Of a stretch of 7,138 nucleotides of DNA, positions 1-6,088 are shown piece by piece. Where the stretch lies: positions 1-7,138 of the forward strand of contig JAKAUD010000075.1 in assembly GCA_021827885.1 (NCBI GenBank). The letters are read 5' to 3'. The notes beneath the pieces were generated by a model. It had not been told where the DNA came from and made no database searches. It worked only from the letters and a program-made list of their open reading frames with translations. A program made the position numbers and the translations under genes. Positions within the stretch are counted from its first letter, which is position 1, and the number at the start of each line of letters is the position of its first letter. This stretch comes from Thermoplasmata archaeon (GTDB taxonomy: Archaea; Thermoplasmatota; Thermoplasmata; Thermoplasmatales; Thermoplasmataceae).

Positions 1-46
1 TATAGACTCAAGGACAGAAAGAAGAATTCATTGCCAACATTCAGAG

Positions 47-52
47 AGGTGA
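47..52 (+). promoter_or_regulatory. Shine-Dalgarno-like site before the epimerase remnant
   Basis: AGGTGA lies 6 nt before the ATG at 59, a good ribosome-binding spacing. It is the only reason to prefer this ATG as the start of the remnant reading frame. Because the downstream gene is broken, this may be a chance match or a leftover. Confidence 0.35.
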
Positions 53-58
53 AAAAGG

Positions 59-627
59 ATGAGTAAAAGAATAAATACAACTGGGGAATTTTATTTCGGC
101 GTTTTTGAGGAAAAATCAGTCTGCGTTTACATCAAGAATGCCCATGATCCATTCTTCCAGAGTCACCATTGGGATTACATACACATAAATGTTCTCATCA
201 AGAATATGAGGATTAGAGGGGATTTCAGGGTATCTGAAATTACTAATCCCTATAACCCTGCGGAGTTAAGGTTCATAGATTCCATAAGAAACAGGAAGAA
301 ACCGGTAATTTTTGGTGACAGAACACATAGGAGGGGTTTCATGTATGTTGAGGACACTGTCAGGTCATTTGTGCTTGCAATGAAAAATGGGACTCCTGGA
401 GAAGCCTATAAAGTTTGAACCGTTAAATCGACCGATATCAACACAATCTTCTGAACATTGAAGGAAGAGATGGGTTATCAGTGCGAAGTTATCGTGCGCC
501 AAACCCCCTGAAAAGTTATCAGACGTTCACTCTTGCTGATATTAAAAAGGCGAGAGAGGAGTTAAAATTTGTATACGAATATGACCTCAGAGCAGGCGTC
601 AGGGAAATACTACACAACACAGACTAA
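59..627 (+). pseudogene. Degraded NAD-dependent nucleotide-sugar epimerase/dehydratase
   Basis: This is a remnant of an extended short-chain dehydrogenase of the GalE/RmlB type. The first frame (59-418) carries a recognisable C-terminal half: NPYNP, then KPVIFGDRTHRRGFMYVEDTV (family pattern: P.iFGDG.q.RDFiyVeD) and a GEAYKV end resembling geaYNVG. The same frame continues past TGA at 416-418 with KSTDINTIF, meets TGA at 452-454, continues with KEEMGYQCEVIVRQTP, and meets TGA at 509-511. A one-base shift then restores LKSYQTFTLADIKKAREELKF and a normal epimerase tail ending at TAA 625-627. The N-terminal Rossmann motif (GxxGxxG) and the YxxxK catalytic motif are absent. The segment around residues 25-50 only vaguely recalls the family's iNvlGt stretch, suggesting internal deletion and N-terminal loss. 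The family call is firm for the C-terminal part; the original substrate is unknown. It ends 3 bp from the convergent GT2 gene. Confidence 0.8.
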
Positions 628-630
628 AAA
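626..630 (-). terminator. Possible U-tract terminator after the GT2 gene
   Basis: Read on the minus strand, five consecutive T residues directly follow the TGA stop (631-633) of the GT2 gene. Archaeal transcription can end at short U-tracts without a hairpin, so this is a plausible but weak terminator. No hairpin is visible. Confidence 0.25.
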
Positions 631-1353
631 TCACGTTGCTCGTTTTCTATTCTTAACTTCCAATCGCTTCGCCAGAATAATTTCAGAGAGATAGATTCTC
701 ATGAATTCAGCGCTGCCAACAATTTTACTTGTCCCATCTGCTCTTTCCAAAAACTTATAAGGTACATCCTTCACTTTTGCATCTGGGTTTGATGATAACA
801 AGAACAGCAATGATTTATAACCCCGCCATCTTTCGTTTACCTCTAATTTTAGACCTCTTTTAAAACCAAAATAACCTGAAAGGGGGTCAGTCGTTTTTTT
901 AGCACCTGCGAGAAACAACTTCGCATAAAATTCCGCCAAGCGTGAAACAAGACCTCTTAATGGTTCCCTCCTCCCAGTGCTTCCTCCATCTACATACCTG
1001 CTGGCAACAACTATATCATATCCCTCGTTGAGCTTTTCGTAAATCTCACTCAACTTCTCTCCAGGGTGTTGCAGGTCTGCATCCATCTTTATAATGAAAG
1101 AGCCATTAGAATGCTTATATCCGGAGTACTCTGCAATAAGCAACGACCTTCTATTAGGGTAAAAAAAGTATCCAACGTTTTGATGATTCCTAGCATACTC
1201 CATTATGAATTCCCTCGTGCCATCGGTGCTACCATCATCCTCAAAAACAAGCTCATAGTCAAATTTTGCATTTTCCTCGATTTTTCTTACCAAAATCGGA
1301 AGATTTTTTACTTCGTTTACAGTGCATAAAACTATGGTTACATCATATCCCAC
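631..1353 (-). CDS. GT2 glycosyltransferase, polyprenol-phosphate mannose/glucose synthase-like
   Basis: Probable cytoplasmic, membrane-associated GT-A enzyme that transfers a sugar from a nucleotide donor, probably to a polyprenyl phosphate, giving a lipid-linked donor for glycan assembly. The 240-residue protein has the family-2 landmarks: an N-terminal strand with TIVLCTVNE (residues 6-14), DDGSTDGT (39-46), the metal-binding DADLQHP (91-97) typical of DPM1-type synthases, DPLSGYFGF (156-164), and F.ER..G.SK (201-210). The length matches DPM1-type proteins that lack the C-terminal GtrA or membrane domain, and I see no transmembrane segment. The start is GTG at 1353; an ATG at 1360 is out of frame. 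It lies 35 bp after the GT4 stop on the same strand, so the two may be co-transcribed, although a TATA-like element sits in the gap. The GT2 family and DPM1-like subgroup are clear; the sugar specificity is not. Confidence 0.9.
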   Translation of the reverse strand: MGYDVTIVLCTVNEVKNLPILVRKIEENAKFDYELVFEDDGSTDGTREFIMEYARNHQNVGYFFYPNRRSLLIAEYSGYKHSNGSFIIKMDADLQHPGEKLSEIYEKLNEGYDIVVASRYVDGGSTGRREPLRGLVSRLAEFYAKLFLAGAKKTTDPLSGYFGFKRGLKLEVNERWRGYKSLLFLLSSNPDAKVKDVPYKFLERADGTSKIVGSAEFMRIYLSEIILAKRLEVKNRKRAT

Positions 1354-1370
1354 TTTGCATTATTACTTCG

Positions 1371-1380
1371 ATATATTTAA
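1371..1380 (-). promoter_or_regulatory. Possible TATA element for the GT2 gene
   Basis: On the minus strand TTAAATATAT is centred about 23 nt before the GTG start of the GT2 gene. This is close to, but slightly shorter than, the spacing expected for a leaderless archaeal transcript. It sits in the 35-bp gap after the GT4 gene, so the GT2 gene could have its own promoter as well as read-through. Confidence 0.4.
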
Positions 1381-1388
1381 TTTTAAGC

Positions 1389-2510
1389 TCAATCCTGTCT
1401 GTCAAGATCCTTAAGTTTCTTAGGCAAAGGTATTTGTAATTTATATAATTCATTCTTAAAATCATTATAACAGGTTTCCCACTCAAATTCCTTAGACCTT
1501 TTAGTGGCCGCAGATGATAGTTCCAATAACAAATTCTCATCTGTTGTCAACCTTTTTAATGCATCTGTCATAGCTGGAACATCTCCAAATTTTACAAGTA
1601 ACCCTGTCTTTCCATCCACGACACTATCTCTTATACCTGGTACATCAAACGCAATTACTGGACAACCGAACGATTGGGCTTCCATTGCGACAAATCCCCA
1701 TCCTTCTTTCTCTGTTCCAAGAAGACATATTTTTGATTTCTCGTACACCACCTTAACAGCATCATCATTGAGACGCCCCAGAAAGTAAATCCTTTCTGAA
1801 ACTCCCCGGTTCTTAATTAAGTTCTTCAGGTAATTTTCATAATCCTCGTTTTCAAAAGAACCGAAAATTATTAATTTCCACGAGTTATTGAGTCCTAGAA
1901 ATGCTTGGATGGCCATGTCGTGATGTTTCCACGGTCTTATCGGACCGGGCGACACAACCAAGTTCTCTTTGTGGAAATCATATGTCTCTGGGAGGTCGAG
2001 ACCTAATCTCACAACATCTAAATTCCTATAGCCTATGGATTGAAAATCTTCCCGCGATGATTCACTGTTAGTGATGATTATGTCCTTTCTATAGATCATC
2101 GGATTTATATGTTCCTGGAGAAAAAAAGACACAATACCTAAGAGGCCAATTTTGGCTTTCATTACGTTTAAATTAATTCTATGATGCAACATGACTATTC
2201 TTTTCCTTCTGTGAAAAGGGGCAAAAAAGGGGATTGAATTTATTGATATAAAGACGAAATCTGCCTTTCTATGTTTCAAATATTCTAGGAGAGACATCAC
2301 GTATACCGAGAATATATTCCCGATCCTGACCACATTGATACCGTCATAGCTTTCTTTTCCACTCCCCCCCTTGAATCTTGAAGTTATCCATATTACGTTG
2401 AAACCGTCTCTCGCTAGCCTTTTCGCAATCTCGAAGCAGTACTTTTCCTGGCCCCCCGCCTTAGGATTTTTAATGTCCATCCAGTTGAAAATGAGTATTT
2501 CTGGTCCCAT
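1389..2510 (-). CDS. GT4-family glycosyltransferase (GT-B fold)
   Basis: Probable retaining glycosyltransferase that adds a sugar from a nucleotide donor to a glycan or lipid acceptor at the inner face of the membrane. The 373 residues show the GT-B layout. The N-terminal acceptor domain has a glycine-rich loop, KAGGQEKY (17-24), and a LHH motif (108-110). The C-terminal donor domain has SPGPIRPWKHHDMAIQAF (187-204), then the signature E-x7-E in EGWGFVAME (E269 and E277), followed by GCPVIAFDVPGIRDSV (282-297) and GKTGLLV (300-306). Length is normal for GT4 and the frame is uninterrupted. The ATG at 2510 is preceded by a TATA box at the leaderless distance, which supports this start. It lies upstream of the GT2 gene on the same strand. 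I see no membrane segment that is certain, though hydrophobic stretches near residues 120-131 may dock on the membrane. Donor and acceptor cannot be deduced. Confidence 0.92.
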   Translation of the reverse strand: MGPEILIFNWMDIKNPKAGGQEKYCFEIAKRLARDGFNVIWITSRFKGGSGKESYDGINVVRIGNIFSVYVMSLLEYLKHRKADFVFISINSIPFFAPFHRRKRIVMLHHRINLNVMKAKIGLLGIVSFFLQEHINPMIYRKDIIITNSESSREDFQSIGYRNLDVVRLGLDLPETYDFHKENLVVSPGPIRPWKHHDMAIQAFLGLNNSWKLIIFGSFENEDYENYLKNLIKNRGVSERIYFLGRLNDDAVKVVYEKSKICLLGTEKEGWGFVAMEAQSFGCPVIAFDVPGIRDSVVDGKTGLLVKFGDVPAMTDALKRLTTDENLLLELSSAATKRSKEFEWETCYNDFKNELYKLQIPLPKKLKDLDRQD

Positions 2511-2530
2511 TTATTTTACAATAACATGGG

Positions 2531-2540
2531 CTTATATATC
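2531..2540 (-). promoter_or_regulatory. Archaeal TATA box for the GT4 gene
   Basis: On the minus strand GATATATAAG is centred 25 nt before the ATG at 2510, with a purine-rich GAAGG just upstream where a BRE would sit. This spacing puts transcription initiation at or next to the ATG, so the transcript is probably leaderless; no Shine-Dalgarno is visible before the ATG. Confidence 0.65.
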
Positions 2541-2567
2541 CCTTCCTTCGAGCTACAGTGTGGGACA

Positions 2568-2714
2568 CTATTCCTCGTCCCTCACTTCTTCCTTTGATTT
2601 CGTGATTATGACGTAGACCCTCCTCCCTAAATATCTCCTTGGCACATCTGCCTTTGCTGATGTGCCTTGCTTCGTAACAGTTCTCTCACGGGCTTCATTT
2701 AGTATTCTACCCAG
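2568..2714 (-). pseudogene. Fragment of small transposon-associated AbrB/DUF2080-like protein
   Basis: A short reading frame open from 2744 to a TAG at 2570-2568 encodes TVTKQGTSAKADVPRRYLGR followed by RVYVII and a charged tail. The pattern (V.k.GtSA...VP..ylGk.V.Vii) resembles the small DUF2080 proteins encoded next to archaeal transposons, themselves similar to AbrB/SpoVT swapped-hairpin DNA-binding domains. There is no ATG, GTG or TTG start at the expected N-terminus; the only candidate in frame is CTG at 2714. Its first residues also overlap the decaying IS630-like transposase frame, which is recognisable down to about 2702. I read it as a headless remnant joined to another remnant rather than a functional gene. 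Family assignment is from motif memory only, so moderate. It is too short to be certain. Confidence 0.45.
2641..2666. repeat. Perfect 8-bp inverted repeat (hairpin)
   Basis: GGCACATC at 2641-2648 and GATGTGCC at 2659-2666 are exact reverse complements separated by 10 nt. After a T-T mismatch the inner GC (2650-2651) and GC (2656-2657) could also pair, leaving a CTTT loop. It falls inside the DUF2080-like fragment. It may be a transposon-end relic or may simply reflect coding sequence. Confidence 0.6.
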
Positions 2715-3034
2715 AATTTCTACTTTATCAGAATCCTTACCTCCTTAGTGGAACAGTCATCCTCCTCTTCAGGACGGAGACGAGCGATTTCTTCCCGTAG
2801 CCATCCAGGTGCGGAGGCCTGCCGCCGTCAAACCTCAGAAAGAGACCATTGAAACTTCCCATGTTCCACTTGTCCTTCCATATGTATCCGAGTTTCTTCG
2901 TGATACCGACAATCTTGGCGGCCTCCTCCATTCCCTTTCCCTGATACAGGAGCTTTGCAAGGTACGATCCCTTCAGTACTTCTGTCACTCTTCTCCAGAT
3001 ACCTTATTCTCTCTTCTATTTCAGTTAGTGGCAC
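2702..3034 (-). pseudogene. Truncated, frameshifted IS630-like transposase (N-terminal HTH part)
   Basis: Remnant of a transposase helix-turn-helix region. It starts at GTG 3034 with MPLTEIEERIRYLEK, then shifts frame to LAKLLYQGKGMEEAAKIVGI (an HTH of the kind that recognises element ends), a W.W..G..GL-like stretch, and GGRPPHL, the linker typical of IS630-type transposases. A second shift near 2760 moves into a frame reading STKEVRILIK, followed by TAG at 2722-2720, then KFWVEY and TAA at 2701-2699. The outer two segments share one reading frame, so the two shifts compensate, as expected for one insertion and one deletion. Nothing of the DDE catalytic domain remains, so it cannot encode an active transposase. 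A functional short HTH protein from 2737-2988 is conceivable but unlikely. The family call rests on the HTH plus GGRPP layout. Confidence 0.7.
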
Positions 3035-3212
3035 AACCCTGTTGATTGGATCCGTCTCTCCCGTGCAATAAGTGATTATAACATTATGGTGTGAATATTA
3101 TGTATCATACTATAAGCAACGAAATTCAGGATGCAAGTAAGGGAGATAAGGCTCACGAGCAACGATGAGGAAGTACAAAACATGGCTATCATTTAATTTA
3201 TCCCAAAGAGCT

Positions 3213-4184
3213 CTAAGACAGAAAAAATATAGAGACTTCGCCATCGTTGGACTCCGTTAATTTTCTAGACAGATGTCTATAATAATAAAAACGAGGGTTT
3301 AGAAACGTGTTTACTATTCCAAGAGTCTTACTCTTAGGGATTGTCTTACTTCTTTTAAACCTCCGAGATATGAAAAAGTTTACTGGTTCAGAAGTGGACT
3401 CATAGTAGACTATTTTAAGATCAGTTAAAAAAGACAATATAGCAAATCCGAAAAAAGATGGTATGGATAAATGTCTGGGGGCCTCGATACTGACCCAGTT
3501 TTCTTGAAATTCTTTCAGAAAGTAGTGTGAGACAGTTGGCAGTATTACTACGATTATTCCATTGCTACTAAGTCTACTCTTTGCTTGAATAAGCTCTTCC
3601 CTTGGATTATCTATATGCTCTAGCGAATGACTATATATTATGATGTCAAACTTTAAACTAGGATCCAGTTCTGACAATCTTTTTTTCCAGACAAAAAACG
3701 GATGGTCAATTTCATTGTCTATGTAAGGATCAATTCCAAACACATTTTTGAAACCGAGATTGATCATATATTTTAGATTGGTGCCTGTCCCTGAGCCGAC
3801 ATCTAATATTTTAGCTTCTTTGCTTGCCGCAACTTTCGAAAGACTCAGAAAGTACTGATTTACGATCATAAAATGTCTTAGAAAACGGAAAAAAAATCCT
3901 CTCCCCTTAAAAGAGTGTTTAACTACAAACTCCCAAAGTATGGATTTACTATTCTTAAATGAATAGTATTCTTCATTATCGTAATATAAATTTAAATTAT
4001 AAGAAATGTCTTCAAGATACATGGACCCGCATTTTGAACATATGCCATAGGTAAAGTTACCCCCTTTCCCAAAGGATTTCTCGTGAGCAACTAACTCATT
4101 AGAGATTTTCTCACTTCCACAGAAGGGGCAACTTCTCAATATATGCACCTCCATTTCGTTTCGTAATTTTACCATTGCTTCCAC
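3213..4184 (-). CDS. Class I SAM-dependent methyltransferase with N-terminal zinc-ribbon
   Basis: Probable sugar- or glycan-modifying methyltransferase of the type common in surface-polysaccharide loci. The N-terminus has CPFC (C19, C22) and CSKC (C49, C52), a likely zinc knuckle. The Rossmann SAM domain starts with motif I, ILDVGSGTGTN (126-136), followed by the acidic GIDP (150-153) and SHSLEHIDNP (185-194). A later APRHLSIPSFF (235-245) matches the PRHL segment of this polysaccharide-methyltransferase group. The 323-residue length is normal. The start is uncertain: GTG at 4184, ATG at 4175 and ATG at 4154 are all in frame, all upstream of the first cysteine pair, and none has a convincing Shine-Dalgarno or TATA box. 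It lies 32 bp after the SDR gene, so it is probably the last gene of the deoxysugar operon and may methylate that sugar. O-, C- or N-methylation cannot be told apart here. Confidence 0.85.
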   Translation of the reverse strand: MEAMVKLRNEMEVHILRSCPFCGSEKISNELVAHEKSFGKGGNFTYGICSKCGSMYLEDISYNLNLYYDNEEYYSFKNSKSILWEFVVKHSFKGRGFFFRFLRHFMIVNQYFLSLSKVAASKEAKILDVGSGTGTNLKYMINLGFKNVFGIDPYIDNEIDHPFFVWKKRLSELDPSLKFDIIIYSHSLEHIDNPREELIQAKSRLSSNGIIVVILPTVSHYFLKEFQENWVSIEAPRHLSIPSFFGFAILSFLTDLKIVYYESTSEPVNFFISRRFKRSKTIPKSKTLGIVNTFLNPRFYYYRHLSRKLTESNDGEVSIFFLS

Positions 4185-4216
4185 TATGAAACATTTCTAA
4201 ATGGGCCACTTTTTTC

Positions 4217-5203
4217 CTACCTCATCTTTCCTTTCTGGATGAGCTGCTTATACCACTTTAAAGTTATTGTTTTAGGATCATCAGCCTTTAAAAATCCAGA
4301 CCGGAGTGCCTCACTTACTTCTCGAATGCCATCTTCTATCCTATAATTTGGACGGAATCCCAGGACTTTGGATATCTTGTCGCAGTTCATTATATAGTTT
4401 CTCTTATCCGTCAATTCTCCGAATTCATAGTTGGGTTCAAGTTGAAGCACACGAAAAACTGTTTCCATGACGTCCTTTATCCTCAAACTCTGGTCTGAGG
4501 CCCCCACGTTAAAGATCTGCCCGTTGACGACATCTACATCTGTTTCTAGCACTTTTTTGATGGCGGAACAGTCATCTTTAATATGTACGAAAGGTCTAAA
4601 TTCCATGCCGTTTCCCTTTATCTTTATCTTCCCATCCCTGAGGACCTGTAGAGTGAAGTCGTTGACTATTATATCAAAACGCATCCTCCAGGATACACCG
4701 TATACAGTTGATTGTCTAAGGACAGTAACTGAGAAGTTATTGTCTGCCATCGGTAAAATGTCCTGCTCCCACTTGTGATTTGATATTGTATATGTCGTTA
4801 TGGGGTTCACCTCTGACTCTTCGTTTACTGGTTTCTGGCTCCAGCCGTAATTTCCTGCAGAGGATGGAGCTATATACCTTTCCACTCGAACTTTCTTGGC
4901 AAGTTTTGCAACATTAACCCTCCCCAAATAGTTTACAGATTCTGTAAGTCTCGGATCTAATTCACTGGCTGGGTCGTTAGAAATAGCAGCCAGATCGATC
5001 ACAACATCTTGCCCTCTTAGCACGTCAGAAGTGATGTTTCGTATGTCACCACGGATAACCCTTAATTGATCACGAACATCGTTGAATACCTCCTCTCCAA
5101 AATAAAAAGTATCATAAACAGTAACCTTATATCCGGATTTCACCAACTCTCTTGCAAGCACGGACCCGATATAGCCTCCTCCTCCTGTCAAGAAGATGTT
5201 CAT
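4217..5203 (-). CDS. Extended-SDR NAD-dependent nucleotide-sugar epimerase/dehydratase; catalytic Lys replaced
   Basis: Probable NAD(P)-dependent enzyme acting on a nucleotide sugar in the cytosol. The Rossmann motif is GGGGYIGS (7-14, GxxGxxG), with D31 placed to bind the NAD ribose. SSAGNYG (114-120) puts S115 at the catalytic Ser/Thr position, four residues before the Tyr-Gly as in GalE. The YxxxK motif reads Y138-TIS-N142: by alignment (S141 before, E146 after) the catalytic Lys is Asn (codon AAT at 4780-4778). FRPFVHIKDD (202-211) and FNVG (231-234) are the usual C-terminal substrate-domain marks. The 328 residues are full length. ATG 5203 has GGAGG 7 nt upstream and overlaps the RmlD stop by 4 nt, so translation is probably coupled. 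It lacks the TDE signature expected of RmlB, so a 4,6-dehydratase role is unlikely. It could be a C4 epimerase or reductase; the exact reaction is unknown. Confidence 0.85.
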   Translation of the reverse strand: MNIFLTGGGGYIGSVLARELVKSGYKVTVYDTFYFGEEVFNDVRDQLRVIRGDIRNITSDVLRGQDVVIDLAAISNDPASELDPRLTESVNYLGRVNVAKLAKKVRVERYIAPSSAGNYGWSQKPVNEESEVNPITTYTISNHKWEQDILPMADNNFSVTVLRQSTVYGVSWRMRFDIIVNDFTLQVLRDGKIKIKGNGMEFRPFVHIKDDCSAIKKVLETDVDVVNGQIFNVGASDQSLRIKDVMETVFRVLQLEPNYEFGELTDKRNYIMNCDKISKVLGFRPNYRIEDGIREVSEALRSGFLKADDPKTITLKWYKQLIQKGKMR

Positions 5204-6087
5204 TTGATCGCCTCCGATACAATCCTAAGGCCATCTTTAACCCCCAAAAGAGGAATTTTTACATTTGCCTTAACTTTGCTCGTGCTCATTCTTACCCTTG
5301 CAGGTCTTTTTGCGACCTGAGATATACGATCTGTTGTAACTGGTTCTAGCAATGATCCATCGAGACCGAATTCAGAGCTAATTTTCATTGCAAATTCGAA
5401 TTTTGTGATGCAATCATTTCCCACCACATTATAGATTCCGTTTTTGTCGTTCTCCGCAAGTTCAAGAATAATCTCTACCAGGTTATTGGCTAGTGTGGGG
5501 CTAGTGTACTGATCAGCCACAACTTCAGTAACAGCTTTCCTAATTAAATTGTCAATTATAAATTGGATAAAGCTCTTTTTGCCTGTACTGCTAGACTTGC
5601 CATAGATGCCAGAAGTCCTACAGACAATGTAATCCATGCTCATTATTTCAAGAAATTCCTCGAATGCTGCCTTGACCCTTCCAAGATAATTTACAGGGTC
5701 TGGCCTATCCGTCTCATTGTAAAGCCTTTTCTTCCCACTGAAAACATAATCCGAGGAAATATATATATATTTGGCCCCAACGGATTGGGCAGACTCAGCA
5801 ACATTTCTTGAACCGTCGAAATTTATGTGCCACCCCTCCCCCCGATGTACTTCCGCATAATCAACGTTGTTCAGCCCATGAGCGTCTAAGATAATTCTTG
5901 GTTTAAAATCATTCACTAATTTCATAACTTGTTTCTTGTTTGTCACATCAAGTTTAACTAACCCAGAAACGGGATTATTCTTATATGTACCCAATATCCT
6001 ATATGCCTCTTTACCAACATTCAAGGCCGTTGATCCAACAAGACCACTAGCACCGATAACAAGCAGTCCATTTTTCATGAGCTTCAC
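5200..6087 (-). CDS. rmlD: RmlD-like dTDP-4-dehydrorhamnose reductase; catalytic Tyr replaced
   Basis: By family, reduces a dTDP-4-keto-6-deoxyhexose at C4, the last step of dTDP-L-rhamnose-type synthesis. Landmarks: GASGLVGS (12-19, GxxGxxG); NNVDYAEV (73-80, family yt.VD.aE); SSDYVFSG (111-118, family STDYVFdG); DRPDPVNYLGRVK (127-139); and VADQYTSPT (190-198), the RmlD substrate-loop signature. In the catalytic YxxxK the Tyr position is L135 (CTT at 5685-5683); Y134 is one residue early and K139 is kept. The 295 residues are full length. Two starts are plausible: GTG 6087, overlapping the RmlC stop as GTGA with GAGGG upstream, or ATG 6078 (removing three residues) with AGGTGA 5 nt upstream. 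Residue numbers here use the GTG. The 3' end overlaps the next gene by 4 nt. RmlD superfamily membership is firm; reductase activity is uncertain because of the Tyr loss. Confidence 0.85.
   Translation of the reverse strand: MKLMKNGLLVIGASGLVGSTALNVGKEAYRILGTYKNNPVSGLVKLDVTNKKQVMKLVNDFKPRIILDAHGLNNVDYAEVHRGEGWHINFDGSRNVAESAQSVGAKYIYISSDYVFSGKKRLYNETDRPDPVNYLGRVKAAFEEFLEIMSMDYIVCRTSGIYGKSSSTGKKSFIQFIIDNLIRKAVTEVVADQYTSPTLANNLVEIILELAENDKNGIYNVVGNDCITKFEFAMKISSEFGLDGSLLEPVTTDRISQVAKRPARVRMSTSKVKANVKIPLLGVKDGLRIVSEAIK
5211..5215 (-). promoter_or_regulatory. Shine-Dalgarno for the SDR epimerase gene
   Basis: On the minus strand GGAGG sits 7 nt before the ATG at 5203, inside the end of the RmlD-like gene. 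It fixes the start of the SDR gene and supports coupled translation across the ATGA overlap. Confidence 0.7.
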
Positions 6088-6088
6088 C
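6083..6088 (-). promoter_or_regulatory. Shine-Dalgarno candidate deciding the RmlD start
   Basis: On the minus strand AGGTGA precedes the ATG at 6078 by 4-5 nt. If it is used, the RmlD-like protein starts at 6078 rather than at the GTG at 6087, which itself lies within this site. The shorter form places the glycine loop nearer the N-terminus, as usual for the family. Confidence 0.45.

Noticed and set aside
1066..1329. Antisense open frame opposite the GT2 gene
   Set aside because: It lies within a clear glycosyltransferase gene and its translation has no recognisable domain.
1343..1540. Minus-strand open frame overlapping the GT4 3' end and GT2 start
   Set aside because: It overlaps the GT4 coding frame almost entirely and carries no motif. 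It only supplies an out-of-frame ATG near the GT2 start.
3131..3196. Short plus-strand frame of 21 codons starting MQVREIRLTSNDEE
   Set aside because: It looks like the beginning of some transposase or small protein, but it stops at once, has no convincing promoter or Shine-Dalgarno, and I cannot name the family. It may be another mobile-element scrap.
3035..3212. Intergenic stretch with several TATA-like AT-rich words
   Set aside because: The spacing to any start codon does not fit, and the flanking genes are on the minus strand. No supported feature.
3207..3214. Palindrome AGAGCTCT at the methyltransferase stop
   Set aside because: It has no loop and no following T-run on the minus strand, so it does not make a terminator; 8-bp palindromes occur by chance.
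4467..4778. Antisense open frame opposite the SDR gene
   Set aside because: A shadow of a well-supported gene; no family motifs, promoter or ribosome site.
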